Below, piece after piece: positions 1 to 7,549 of a stretch of 54,708 bases of DNA (position 1 is its first letter; the number at the start of each line of letters is the position of its first letter). The position numbers and the translations under genes were made by a program. The stretch is taken from positions 1-54,708 of the forward strand of contig CAUJHQ010000003.1 of the NCBI GenBank assembly GCA_963204815.1, given 5' to 3'. The notes beneath the pieces were generated by a model. The model did not search any database, had not been told where the DNA came from, and saw only the letters and a program-made list of their open reading frames with translations. The DNA is from Pseudomonadota bacterium (GTDB taxonomy: Bacteria > Pseudomonadota > Gammaproteobacteria > Burkholderiales > Burkholderiaceae_C).

Positions 1-154
1 GAACCAGTCCGCCGCCCGCAGCCGCATCATGGATGCCGACTTCGCGATCGAAACCGCCAACCTCAGCCGCGCGCAGATCCTGCAGCAGGCCGGCAACGCG
101 ATGGTCGCCCAGGCCAACCAGCTGCCGCAGCAGGTGCTGACCCTGCTGCGCTGA
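1..154 (+). CDS. fliC: Flagellin, C-terminal end only (cut by window edge)
   Basis: Only the last 50 codons are visible; the reading frame begins at base 2 and ends with TGA at 152-154. The peptide carries the conserved flagellin D0 C-terminal helix, with [20 protein letters not shown] followed by [10 protein letters not shown] at the end. This helix packs in the filament core and is the part recognised by FliS before export. It is almost identical to the end of the complete flagellin encoded at 330-1196, so the two genes are a tandem pair. A strong hairpin follows the stop codon. The family call is certain; the gene letter is not, because the rest of the gene lies outside the window. Confidence 0.93.
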   Translation, partial: NQSAARSRIMDADFAIETANLSRAQILQQAGNAMVAQANQLPQQVLTLLR

Positions 155-174
155 GCCCCGGCGCCCGCCCGGTC

Positions 175-204
175 GACGCCGCCCGCCGGGCGGCGTCGGC
201 GTTT
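175..204 (+). terminator. Hairpin terminator after the first flagellin gene
   Basis: A perfect 10-bp stem (175-184 with 188-197, loop GCC) begins 20 nt after the flagellin stop and is followed by GGCGTTT. The T tract is short, as is common at this GC content. It probably separates the two flagellin transcripts. Confidence 0.6.
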
Positions 205-329
205 CGGGGGCTTGAACAAGCGGGCCATTCGCCTTCATTTCGCGCGATCCCCGCCGCGGCCGCTCTACAGAATGCCATCCATGCGTCGAGGCCAGTCCGG
301 GCCTGCCGCAGACCGCAGGAGCATTCGAG

Positions 330-1196
330 ATGCCGCAGACGATCAACACGAACCTTCCTTCGCTGAACGCACAGCGCAACCTGTCCACGTCGCAGAGTTC
401 GCTGTCGGTGTCGATGCAGCGCCTGTCGTCGGGCCTGCGTGTCAACAGCGCCAAGGACGACGCCGCCGGCCTCGCGATCGCCGAGCGCATGAACGCCCAG
501 GTTCGCGGCATGAACGTCGCGATCCGCAACGCCAACGACGGCATCTCGCTGTCGCAGACCGCCGAAGGCGCGCTCGGCAAGGTGTCCGACGCCCTGCAGC
601 GCATGCGCGAACTGGCGGTGCAGGCACGCAACTCGACGAACTCCAACCAGGACAAGGACTCGCTGGACAAGGAGTTCGGCGAGCTCGCGAAGGAAATCCA
701 GCGCGTGCTGGGCGGCACCACCTTCAACGGCAAGAACATCCTCGGCGCCGAGGCGGGCACGCAGACCTTCCAGGTCGGTGCCAACACGTCGGCGAACGAC
801 TCGATCGACATCATCACCACCAACATGGTGACGGCGGCGACCATCACCACCGTGGCCGGCACCGACAACACCGGCGCCGGGCGCGCCGGCATCGGCTCGC
901 TGTCGACCAGCACGACGATCGCCACCGTCATCGCCGACATCGACGCCGCGCTGGACACCGTGAACTCCGAGCGCGCGACGCTCGGCGCCTCGCAGAGTCG
1001 CTTCGACGCCGTCATCTCGAACCTGATGATCGCGTCGGAGAACCAGTCGGCCGCGCGCAGCCGCATCATGGACGCCGACTACGCCGCCGAGACTGCCAAC
1101 CTTTCGCGCGCGCAGATCCTGCAGCAGGCCGGCAACGCGATGGTGGCGCAGGCCAACCAGCTGCCGCAGCTGGTGCTGAGGCTGCTGCAGGGCTGA
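330..1196 (+). CDS. fliC: Flagellin (complete, 288 aa)
   Basis: This is the filament subunit, exported unfolded through the flagellar type III apparatus. Residues 1-140 are the D0/D1 N-terminal part, with the signature NTNLPSLNAQRNL and the block VNSAKDDAAGLAIAERM. Residues 225-288 form the C-terminal D1/D0 helix. The variable middle (about 155-215) is short and Thr/Ala-rich, so surface domains are nearly absent. AGGAG at 317-321 lies 8 nt before the ATG. The C-terminus reads LPQLVLRLLQG rather than the usual LPQQVLxLLR seen in the upstream copy, so this copy has drifted at the very end. I found no good sigma-28 promoter in 198-329, unlike at fliD and fliS; transcription may come from an unrecognised promoter. 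Confidence 0.97.
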   Translation: MPQTINTNLPSLNAQRNLSTSQSSLSVSMQRLSSGLRVNSAKDDAAGLAIAERMNAQVRGMNVAIRNANDGISLSQTAEGALGKVSDALQRMRELAVQARNSTNSNQDKDSLDKEFGELAKEIQRVLGGTTFNGKNILGAEAGTQTFQVGANTSANDSIDIITTNMVTAATITTVAGTDNTGAGRAGIGSLSTSTTIATVIADIDAALDTVNSERATLGASQSRFDAVISNLMIASENQSAARSRIMDADYAAETANLSRAQILQQAGNAMVAQANQLPQLVLRLLQG

Positions 1197-1235
1197 AGCC
1201 CCGGCGGTCGCCGCACCGCCACGAGACCGTTCTAT

Positions 1236-1297
1236 GCACGCCGCACTTCCCCGAGGGTTGCACCGATAGCGCCCCGGGGGTGCGGCGTGCGCCCTTT
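1236..1297 (+). terminator. Long hairpin between fliC and fliD
   Basis: GCACGCCGCAC (1236-1246) pairs perfectly with GTGCGGCGTGC (1280-1290). After a TT bulge the stem continues with CCCCG (1249-1253) and CGGGG (1275-1279), giving 16 base pairs in all, followed by GCCCTTT. It probably ends or attenuates the fliC transcript ahead of the fliD promoter at 1328. Confidence 0.55.
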
Positions 1298-1327
1298 CGG
1301 CTCCCGATCGCATCACCGAACTTGCCC

Positions 1328-1354
1328 TCAAGCCCGCGCCGGCGGCGCCGATAA
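1328..1354 (+). promoter_or_regulatory. Sigma-28 (FliA) promoter for fliD
   Basis: TCAAGCCC (1328-1335), an 11-nt spacer and GCCGATAA (1347-1354) match the FliA pattern TAAAGTTT-N11-GCCGATAA. The -10 element is perfect. It lies 27 nt before the fliD ATG. The same architecture recurs before fliS and before the chemoreceptor gene. Confidence 0.85.
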
Positions 1355-1381
1355 ACCGACGAGACACCCAAAGGTCCCGAC

Positions 1382-2818
1382 ATGGCGAACATCACTTCCA
1401 TCGGCATCGGCAGCGGTCTGGACGCCAACGGCATCATCACGGCGCTGATGTCGATCGAGCGCAAGCCGCTGACGCAGCTCGAGGACCGCAACAAGACGCT
1501 GAACACCGAGCTGTCGGCGATCGGCAAGCTGCGCAGCTTCGCGTCGTCGATGCGCGACGCCGCGTCGCGGCTGTCGTCGGTGGCGCTGTGGAACACCACC
1601 ACCGCCACCAGCGCCGACGACAGCGCCGTCAAGGTCAGCGCCGCCAGCGGCGCCGCGGCCAGTGACTACGGCGTCAGCGTGCAGCGGCTGGCGACGCGGC
1701 AGACCGTCACCACCGGCGCGTTCGCCTCCAGCGCGGCCCCGGTCGGCGAAGGCACGCTCACCATCGAACTCGGCAGCTGGGCCGGCGAGCCCACGCCCAC
1801 CGGCTTCACCGCGAAGGCCGGCGCCACGCCGGTCACGGTGACGATCGGCCCCGAGGACACCACGCTCGAGAAGGTGCGCGACAAGATCAATGCCGCCGGC
1901 GCCGGCGTCACCGCCAGCATCGTCAACGACGCCAGCGGCGCGCGCCTGTCTCTGCGCAGCCGGGACACCGGCGCCGAGAACGCCTTCCGCATCAGCGCCA
2001 GCGAGACGGCGGACGACGGCAACGCCGCCACCGGCCTGTCGGCGCTGGCCTTCGACGCCACGGCCGCCGGCGCGGCCACGCGCAACGAGACCGCCGTCAA
2101 CGCGCAGGCCACCATCAACGGCATCGCCGTCACGTCGGCCAGCAACACGCTTGTCAACGTGGCCGACGGCCTGACGCTGACGCTGAAGAAGGTGACCACC
2201 GCCGACGTCGCCGTCACGGTCGGCGCCGACGACGCCGCGATCGGCGACGCGATGGACAAGTTCGTCGGCGCCTACAACGACCTCGTCAAGTACATCCGCG
2301 AGCAGACCAAGTACGACGCCGCGACGAAGACCGCCGGCACGCTGCAGGGCGACCGCACGGCGCTCGGCCTGCAGTCGCAGCTGCGCGGCGTCATCAACCA
2401 GGAGAGCTCGGCGTCGGCCACCTTCACGGTGATGTCGGACATCGGCCTCACGGTGCAGGGCGACGGCACGCTGGCGCTGAACAAGACCAAGTTCGCGAGC
2501 GCGCTCGGCAACCGTGCCGAGCTGAAAAAGGTGCTCGCCACCGACGGCGCCACCACGGCGGCCTCGGGCTTCATGGACCGCTTCCGCGACCTCGGCACCG
2601 CGCTGCTGGACACCGACGGCAGCTTCGAGAGCCGCACGAAGAGCCTGGAAGCCATCATCGCCCGCAACGAGAAGAGCCAGGACGACCTCGAGGTGCGCCT
2701 GGCGGCCACGCAGGCGCGGCTGGAAAAGCAGTACCAGGCGCTGGACAAGCAGATGAGCAAGCTCAACGGCACCTCGTCGTACGTGAGCGCGCAGCTGGCC
2801 GCGCTGAGCGGCGGCTGA
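1382..2818 (+). CDS. fliD: Flagellar hook-associated protein 2 (filament cap)
   Basis: FliD forms the cap at the filament tip that guides flagellin insertion. The 478-residue protein opens with MANITSIGIGSGLDANGI, the typical FliD N-terminus (SxGxGSGLD). It is Ala/Thr-rich through the middle, and residues 410-470 form the expected C-terminal coiled coil (KSLEAIIARNEKSQDDLEVR and on). Length is normal for the family. The ATG at 1382 is preceded by AAAGG and follows a clear sigma-28 promoter at 1328-1354. It is the first gene of a late flagellar transcript that may continue into fliS, although fliS also has its own sigma-28 promoter. Confidence 0.96.
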   Translation: MANITSIGIGSGLDANGIITALMSIERKPLTQLEDRNKTLNTELSAIGKLRSFASSMRDAASRLSSVALWNTTTATSADDSAVKVSAASGAAASDYGVSVQRLATRQTVTTGAFASSAAPVGEGTLTIELGSWAGEPTPTGFTAKAGATPVTVTIGPEDTTLEKVRDKINAAGAGVTASIVNDASGARLSLRSRDTGAENAFRISASETADDGNAATGLSALAFDATAAGAATRNETAVNAQATINGIAVTSASNTLVNVADGLTLTLKKVTTADVAVTVGADDAAIGDAMDKFVGAYNDLVKYIREQTKYDAATKTAGTLQGDRTALGLQSQLRGVINQESSASATFTVMSDIGLTVQGDGTLALNKTKFASALGNRAELKKVLATDGATTAASGFMDRFRDLGTALLDTDGSFESRTKSLEAIIARNEKSQDDLEVRLAATQARLEKQYQALDKQMSKLNGTSSYVSAQLAALSGG

Positions 2819-2865
2819 AGGCGCTGAGCGCGCGCCGTCAGGCCTTGGCGGCCGGCTGCGCGCGC

Positions 2866-2897
2866 GCCGCCGGGGCGGCGGCAAACCCCCGGCTTTT
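2866..2897 (+). terminator. Possible terminator after fliD
   Basis: A short GC stem (GCCGCC 2866-2871 with GGCGGC 2876-2881) is followed by AAACCCCCGGCTTTT. The stem is only 6 bp and the T run is offset, so this is a weak call. Confidence 0.3.
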
Positions 2898-2924
2898 CCC
2901 TCGTTGAGAGGGGCATCGCGGCGC

Positions 2925-2951
2925 TCAAGTGGCCCCTGGGGGAGCCGATAA
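2925..2951 (+). promoter_or_regulatory. Sigma-28 (FliA) promoter for fliS
   Basis: TCAAGTGG (2925-2932), an 11-nt spacer and GCCGATAA (2944-2951) form a FliA promoter almost identical to the one before fliD. An in-frame GTG at 2929 lies inside the -35 element, so it cannot be the fliS start. The true ATG is at 2992. Confidence 0.88.
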
Positions 2952-2991
2952 ATCCAGCAACCCCACCCGCGCCGCCCCAAGGCCCCCGCCC

Positions 2992-3423
2992 ATGTTCAGC
3001 GCCACGATCGCCACCCACCGCCCGCACCAGTTCGCCGCCGCCTATCGCCAGGTCGGCGCCGAGACCGCGGTCTCCGGTGCCTCGCCGCACAAGCTGGTGC
3101 TGATGCTCTTCGACGGCTACCTCGAGGCCATCGCGCAGGCGCGTGGCGCGCTGCGCAGCGGCCAGGTCGAGAAGAAGGGCCGCGCCATCGGCCGCGCCGT
3201 GCGCATCGTCGAGGAAGGCCTGCGCGCCTGCCTGGACCTGCGCGCCGGCGGCGCGCTCGCACAGGACCTCAACGACCTCTACGTCTACCTGGCCACGCGC
3301 CTGACGCTGGCCAACCTGCGCAACGACGAAGCCGGCCTCGAGGAGTGCCAGCGCCTGATGCAGCCGCTGCGCGACGCGTGGGTCTCGATCGCCGACCAGG
3401 TGCCGGCCCAGGACGCCCTCTGA
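2992..3423 (+). CDS. fliS: Flagellin export chaperone FliS
   Basis: FliS binds the C-terminal helix of flagellin in the cytoplasm and prevents early polymerisation. The 143-residue protein begins MFSATIATHRPHQFAAAY. It carries the family hallmarks: the Y-x-x-V segment near the start, SPHKLVLMLFDG at about 38-49, and the helix ending DLNDLYVYLATRLTLAN. I chose ATG 2992 because longer in-frame starts fall inside the sigma-28 promoter. fliT follows 32 nt downstream. Its clients are the two flagellins encoded just upstream. Confidence 0.95.
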   Translation: MFSATIATHRPHQFAAAYRQVGAETAVSGASPHKLVLMLFDGYLEAIAQARGALRSGQVEKKGRAIGRAVRIVEEGLRACLDLRAGGALAQDLNDLYVYLATRLTLANLRNDEAGLEECQRLMQPLRDAWVSIADQVPAQDAL

Positions 3424-3455
3424 GGCGCCCACAGAGCGCGAGCACAAGGATCACG

Positions 3456-3755
3456 ATGGACATGCAATTGCTGAGCTACTACGAAGCGATCGAACAGGCC
3501 AGCGCCGACATGCTGGCCGCCGCCAAGTCCGGCAACTGGGACGAGGTCGTTCGCCTCGAAGGCGCGTGCGTGCTGCTGATCAGTCAGCTGAAGAACGCCG
3601 CCCGCACCGCCCCGCTGGACAACGGCGCCGCCCAGGCCAAGTCGCGCATCATGCAGCGCATCCTGATGAACGACGCCGAGATCCGCCATCTCGCCGAGCC
3701 CTGGCTGCAGGACCTGGACGACACGCTGGCGGGCCGCCACAAGACGCTGCACTGA
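3456..3755 (+). CDS. fliT: Flagellar chaperone FliT-like protein
   Basis: This small all-helical protein of 99 residues starts MDMQLLSYYEAIEQASADML. FliT chaperones FliD and, in enteric bacteria, also inhibits FlhDC. Primary sequence conservation in the family is low, and the call rests on size, helical character, position directly after fliS, and the N-terminal LxxYExI pattern. AAGGA at 3446-3450 sits 5 nt before the ATG and decides this start over longer upstream options. It is very likely co-transcribed with fliS from the promoter at 2925. Confidence 0.85.
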   Translation: MDMQLLSYYEAIEQASADMLAAAKSGNWDEVVRLEGACVLLISQLKNAARTAPLDNGAAQAKSRIMQRILMNDAEIRHLAEPWLQDLDDTLAGRHKTLH

Positions 3756-3774
3756 GGCGCGCACGAGGCGGACC

Positions 3775-4536
3775 ATGTTCGAAAACACCCGTCCGGCCGC
3801 GCTCGGCCCCGCAGGCGGCATCGACCCCTGGGCCGAGTTCCGGGTCGACCACCCGCGCGAGGTGCTGGCCATCCTGCGCCAGCTGCGCGACGGCAACGTG
3901 CCGGTCAACCTGAACGCGCCCGACGGCGCGATGCTCGCCACCTCGCTGTGGGCGCTGGACGACGAGCGCGGCCGGCTGAACTTCAGCGCCGACCCCGCGC
4001 ACCCGCAGCTCGAGCGCCTGGTCGAGGAGAACGAAGCCGTCGCCGTGGCCTACCTCGACAGCGTGAAGCTGCAGTTCGACGTCGCCGGGCTGCTGCTCGT
4101 GCGCAGCCTGAACGCGGCGGCGCTGCAGGCGCAGGTGCCGCGCGAGGTCTACCGCTTCCAGCGCCGCGGCGCCTACCGCGTGCGCACGCTGGAGCAGCAC
4201 TCGCCCACCGCCGGCCTGCGCCACCCCGCCATGCCCGACATGACGCTGGCGCTGCGCGTGCTGGACGTCAGCGTCGGCGGCTGCGCGCTCTTCCTGCCGG
4301 CCGACGTGCCGGCCATCGAACCCGGCAGCACGCTGGCCGGTGTGCAGATCGAGCTGGACGCCGACACGCGCTTCTCGGCGCCGCTGCGCATCCACCACGT
4401 GACCAGCCTCGGCAACAGCGACCGCGGCGTGCGGCTCGGCTGCGAATGGGCGCAGCTGGACGGCCAGGCCGCGCGCGCGCTGCAGCGCTACATCGACCAG
4501 ACGCAGAAGCGCCGGCGCCTGCTCTCGCTGGGGTGA
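3775..4536 (+). CDS. YcgR-like PilZ protein, c-di-GMP flagellar brake
   Basis: YcgR-type proteins bind cyclic di-GMP and slow the flagellar motor by touching FliG/MotA. The 253-residue protein has an N-terminal YcgR domain (about 20-120) and a C-terminal PilZ domain. The c-di-GMP signature is intact: R131-x3-R135 (RRGAYR) and D164-V-S166-V-G-G169 (DVSVGG). It follows fliT by 19 nt and is probably in the same sigma-28 transcript, so the brake would be made along with the filament. The GGDEF-EAL protein encoded at 51784-53682 is one possible source or sink of its ligand. The exact symbol (ycgR) is plausible but not proven. Confidence 0.9.
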   Translation: MFENTRPAALGPAGGIDPWAEFRVDHPREVLAILRQLRDGNVPVNLNAPDGAMLATSLWALDDERGRLNFSADPAHPQLERLVEENEAVAVAYLDSVKLQFDVAGLLLVRSLNAAALQAQVPREVYRFQRRGAYRVRTLEQHSPTAGLRHPAMPDMTLALRVLDVSVGGCALFLPADVPAIEPGSTLAGVQIELDADTRFSAPLRIHHVTSLGNSDRGVRLGCEWAQLDGQAARALQRYIDQTQKRRRLLSLG

Positions 4537-4540
4537 CGGC

Positions 4541-4942
4541 GTGCGCCAGCGCGGCTTCACCATCGTCGAGGTGCTGGGCGCCTGCACGCTCGCCGGCGTG
4601 CTGGCCTCGGTGGCGCTGCCGGCCTGGCAGGGCACGCTGCTGAAGGCGCGCCGCAGCGACGCCATCGCCGCGCTCGGCCGCCTGCAGGCGGCACAGGAAC
4701 GCCACCGCGCCCACCATGGCCTGTACGGCAGCGACTTCGCCGCCCTCGGCGTCGCCGCGCGCAGCGAGCAGGGCCTGTACGAGCTGGCGATCGAACCCGC
4801 CGGCCCCGAGGGCTACCGCGCCAGCGCCGCCGCGCGCGCCGGCGGCGCCCAGGCCGCCGACGCCGAATGCCCGCGCCTCGTCCTCGAGGTCGTGTCCGGC
4901 TTCGTGCAGCAGGGCCCCACGGCGCGCTGCTGGAACCGCTGA
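4541..4942 (+). CDS. Type IV pilin-like (minor pilin / PilE family) protein
   Basis: The protein has a class III prepilin leader: short basic MRQRG, then FTIVEVLGACTLAGVLASVA, which gives the N-methylated Phe, the conserved Glu at +5 and the hydrophobic spine. The remaining region resembles PilE/minor pilins: a helix with QAAQERHRAHHGLYG, a later GLYELAI strand, and two cysteines near the end (AEC and RCW) that could form the D-loop disulfide. Length is 133 aa. The GTG start at 4541 is 4 nt after the PilZ gene stop, and its TGA overlaps the next ATG by one base. It needs a prepilin peptidase that is not encoded in the window. Its presence inside a flagellar operon is unusual. Confidence 0.85.
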   Translation: MRQRGFTIVEVLGACTLAGVLASVALPAWQGTLLKARRSDAIAALGRLQAAQERHRAHHGLYGSDFAALGVAARSEQGLYELAIEPAGPEGYRASAAARAGGAQAADAECPRLVLEVVSGFVQQGPTARCWNR

Positions 4943-5424
4943 TGCGCGCGCGCGGCTTCACGGTGCTGGAGGCGATGATCGTGCTGGCGATCGTGGCCCT
5001 GGTCGCGTCGCTCGCCCTGCCCTCGTTCAGCGCCGCCGCCGAACGCGCGCGCCTGAAGGCGGCCGCCGAAGGGCTGGCCGCCGACCTCGCCGAGGCGCGC
5101 TTCGAAGCCGCCAAGCGCGGCAGCGCGCTGCACGTCGAGTTCCAGAGCGGCCCCGAGTGGTGCTGGAACGTGGCCACCCGCGCCGGCTGCGGCTGCGCGC
5201 AGGCGGCCTGCCGGCTGAAGGCCACGCGCGCCGGCGAGCACGGCGGCATCGCGCTGGCCGAGGCGCAGTCGGCCCGCTTCGAACCGGAGGGCACGGCACC
5301 GGCGCGCGCCGGCGCGCTCTTCGAGTCGACGCGTGGCGAGCAGCTGAAGGTGGAGCTGTCGCCGCTGGGCCGCGCGCGCATCTGCGCGCCGGGCGGCCGC
5401 GTGGCGGGCTACGCCACCTGCTGA
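4942..5424 (+). CDS. FimT/GspH-type pseudopilin
   Basis: The start MRARG followed by FTVLEAMIVLAIVALVASLA is a textbook prepilin cleavage site plus transmembrane helix. The remaining 125 residues fit FimT/GspH minor pseudopilins: helix RARLKAAAEGLAADLAEARF with ALHVEF after it, and several cysteines (residues 71-93 and the C-terminal YATC). The ATG overlaps the stop of the preceding pilin gene (TGATG), which indicates translational coupling. FimT-like proteins prime type IV pilus assembly and some bind DNA during natural transformation. Here it forms a pair with the minor pilin gene and has no other pilus genes nearby. Confidence 0.83.
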   Translation: MRARGFTVLEAMIVLAIVALVASLALPSFSAAAERARLKAAAEGLAADLAEARFEAAKRGSALHVEFQSGPEWCWNVATRAGCGCAQAACRLKATRAGEHGGIALAEAQSARFEPEGTAPARAGALFESTRGEQLKVELSPLGRARICAPGGRVAGYATC

Positions 5425-5446
5425 CGCGGCGGCGGAGGCGGGCGCC

Positions 5447-5776
5447 TCACACCTGCATGTTCATGATGTCGGTGTAGGCCGACACGAGGCGGTTGCGCAC
5501 CTGCACCGTGGCCTGGAAGCCGAGCTGGGCCTTGTTCATCGCGACCATCGTCTCTTCGAGGCTGACGGTCGGGTTGTCCAGCGCCACCTCGCGCTGCAGG
5601 CGGGTCGATTCGTTCTGCGCCTGGCTGACGCCCTTCAGCGCGTCGGCCATCGCGGTGCGGAAGCCGCCGCCGACTTCGGCCGCCGGGCCGCTGCGCGCCA
5701 GGCGCTGGCCGTCCGGGCCCAGGCCCGCGCGGGCGAGCGCCTGGTTGAAGTCGAAGGGCTTGAGCTTGAGGTCCAC
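5447..5776 (-). CDS. fliE: Flagellar hook-basal body complex protein FliE
   Basis: FliE links the MS ring to the proximal rod. The protein (109 aa from the GTG at 5776) ends in the conserved block VSLEETMVAMNKAQLGFQAT then VRNRLVSAYTDIMNMQV, the family signature. The frame stays open upstream to a TTG at 5878, but that extension would overlap the fliF start and adds a non-conserved low-complexity stretch. GTG 5776 gives the family's usual length of about 105 residues. It is transcribed away from fliF; the two share a 101-nt intergenic region with a large inverted repeat. Confidence 0.93.
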   Translation of the reverse strand: MDLKLKPFDFNQALARAGLGPDGQRLARSGPAAEVGGGFRTAMADALKGVSQAQNESTRLQREVALDNPTVSLEETMVAMNKAQLGFQATVQVRNRLVSAYTDIMNMQV

Positions 5777-5793
5777 GATGGGCTGAACTTTAG

Positions 5794-5873
5794 GGCCGCC
5801 CCCCTGCGCGGAAGGCGCGAACAGGCCGGTCTTGGGGCGGTTTCTCGCGCTTAAGGTCGCCGGGGGGGCGGCC
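5794..5873. repeat. 11-bp inverted repeat in the fliE/fliF intergenic region
   Basis: GGCCGCCCCCC (5794-5804) is the exact reverse complement of GGGGGGCGGCC (5863-5873). Each gene is thus preceded on its own coding strand by GGGGGGCGGCC, 4 nt before the fliF ATG and 17 nt before the fliE GTG. It may be an operator for a dimeric regulator, or may simply provide G-rich ribosome contacts. No convincing sigma-54 or sigma-28 element was seen here. Confidence 0.5.
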
Positions 5874-5877
5874 AACA

Positions 5878-7548
5878 ATGCCCTGCATGGATACAGCCGT
5901 TGTTCCGCAGATCACGCCCGCGCCCGCCGGATTCGGGGCCCGCGTGGCCGCGCTGCCGACGAAGACCAAGGTGAATGCCGCCATCGGCATCGCCGCGCTG
6001 GTGGCCGTGGTCGTCGCGCTCGCGCTGACGATGAAGGGCGGTGACTACAAGGTGCTGTTCGCCAACGTGTCCGAGAAGGACGGCGGTGCGATCGTCGAGC
6101 GCCTGACGCAGATGAACGTGCCGTACCGCTTCGCCGACGGCAGCGGCACGATCATGGTGCCGGCCTCGCAGGTCTATGACCTGCGCCTGAAGCTGTCGGC
6201 CGCCGGCCTGCCCAAGGGGTCGATCAACGGCTACGAGCTGCTCGACAAGACCCCCTTCGGCCAGACGCAGGGCCAGGAACGCATCAACGTGCAGCGCGCG
6301 CTCGAAGGCGAGCTGACGCGCACCATCCAGAGCCTGTCGTCGGTGCAGAGCGCCCGCGTGCACCTGGCGCTGCCGAACCAGAACGGCTTCTTCCGCGAAC
6401 AGCAGAAGCCCTCCGCCTCCGTCGTGCTGGCGCTGCACCCCGGCCGCACGCTCGACCGCGCGCAGGTCGCCGGCATCGTGCACCTGGTCTCCAGCAGCGT
6501 GCCGGAACTGAACGCCAAGGCGGTGAGCGTCATCGACGGCAGCGGCGCGCTGCTGTCCAGCGCCGACGGCGCCCCCGCCCAGGGCCTGGACACGCAGCAG
6601 CTGCAGTACCTGCGCGACGTCGAGGCCAACTACACCAAGCGCGTGATCGACCTGCTCGAGCCGGTGATCGGCCGCGACAACCTGCGCGCCAGCGTGACCG
6701 CCGAGCTCGACTTCAGCCAGACCGAGCTCACCGCCGAGGAATACAAGCCCAACCAGGGCGAGAACCCGGCCACCGTGCGCGCCAGCAAGGTCGAGGAATC
6801 ATCGCAGCCCGGCCCGGGCACGCCGGCCGGCGTGCCGGGCGCACAGAGCAACCAGCCGCCGGTGCCGGCGACCGCGCCGATCAACGGCCAGGCGCAGGCG
6901 ATGCAGGGCGCACAGGGCGGCAACGCCGGCGCCAACAGCACGCGCCGCGAGGCCGAGACGCGCTACGAGGTCGACCGCACCGTGCGCGTGACGCGCGGCG
7001 CCACCGGCACCGTGCGCCGCCTGAACGCGGCCGTCGTCGTCAACCACCGCGGCGGCACCGACGCCAAGGGCAAGCCCACGAGCACGCCGCTGTCGGCCGA
7101 GGAGATCGAGAAACTGACCGCGCTCGTGCAGCAGGGCATCGGCTTCAACAAGGACCGCGGCGACTCGGTGCGCGTGGTCAACGCGCCCTTCCGCACCGAG
7201 CCGGTGCCCAGCGTCGACGAAGGCCCGATCTGGCAGCGCCCGTGGCTGCAGGACCTGCTGCGCAGCGGCGCCGCGCCGGCCGCGCTGGTGCTGGTCGCGC
7301 TGCTCGCGCTCTTCGGCTTCGTGCGCCCGGCGCTGAAGGCGGCCACCGCGCCGCCGCCGGAGCCGGTGGGTGGCCGCGTCGACGAGGTCGTCGACGACGT
7401 CGCCGCGCTGCCCGGCCCCGACGGCATGCCGCAGCTCGAGGCGCCGCGCGCCAACGAGAAGCTCGAGGCCGCACGCAAGCTGGCGAAGGAAAACCCCGCC
7501 GCCGTCGCGAACATCGTGCGCGGCTGGGTGAACGGCGAGGCCACCTGA
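5878..7548 (+). CDS. fliF: Flagellar MS-ring protein FliF
   Basis: FliF builds the MS ring in the inner membrane, around the export gate. The 556-residue protein has a transmembrane segment at about 34-52 (AAIGIAALVAVVVALAL), the YscJ/FliF ring-building motif region (60-220, YKVLFANVSEKDGGAIVERL), a second ring module with a disordered Pro/Gly/Gln insert (300-360), and a C-terminal transmembrane helix at about 468-488. The tail AARKLAKENPAAVANIVRGW is the FliG-binding end. Start choices are ATG 5878 or ATG 5887. It opens the operon fliFGHIJKLMNOPQR, and fliG starts 2 nt after its stop. Confidence 0.97.
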   Translation: MPCMDTAVVPQITPAPAGFGARVAALPTKTKVNAAIGIAALVAVVVALALTMKGGDYKVLFANVSEKDGGAIVERLTQMNVPYRFADGSGTIMVPASQVYDLRLKLSAAGLPKGSINGYELLDKTPFGQTQGQERINVQRALEGELTRTIQSLSSVQSARVHLALPNQNGFFREQQKPSASVVLALHPGRTLDRAQVAGIVHLVSSSVPELNAKAVSVIDGSGALLSSADGAPAQGLDTQQLQYLRDVEANYTKRVIDLLEPVIGRDNLRASVTAELDFSQTELTAEEYKPNQGENPATVRASKVEESSQPGPGTPAGVPGAQSNQPPVPATAPINGQAQAMQGAQGGNAGANSTRREAETRYEVDRTVRVTRGATGTVRRLNAAVVVNHRGGTDAKGKPTSTPLSAEEIEKLTALVQQGIGFNKDRGDSVRVVNAPFRTEPVPSVDEGPIWQRPWLQDLLRSGAAPAALVLVALLALFGFVRPALKAATAPPPEPVGGRVDEVVDDVAALPGPDGMPQLEAPRANEKLEAARKLAKENPAAVANIVRGWVNGEAT

Positions 7549-7549
7549 C

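Noticed and set aside
224..250. Possible sigma-28 promoter before the complete flagellin gene
   Set aside because: The best -10 (CGCGATCC) matches 4 of 8 and the -35 is poor.
2929..2991. GTG start that would lengthen FliS by 21 residues
   Set aside because: It lies inside a near-perfect sigma-28 promoter; ATG 2992 gives the family length.
5831..5850. Possible sigma-54 promoter before fliF
   Set aside because: GG-N10-GC spacing is present, but only about 6 of 11 consensus positions match; expected often by chance at this GC content.
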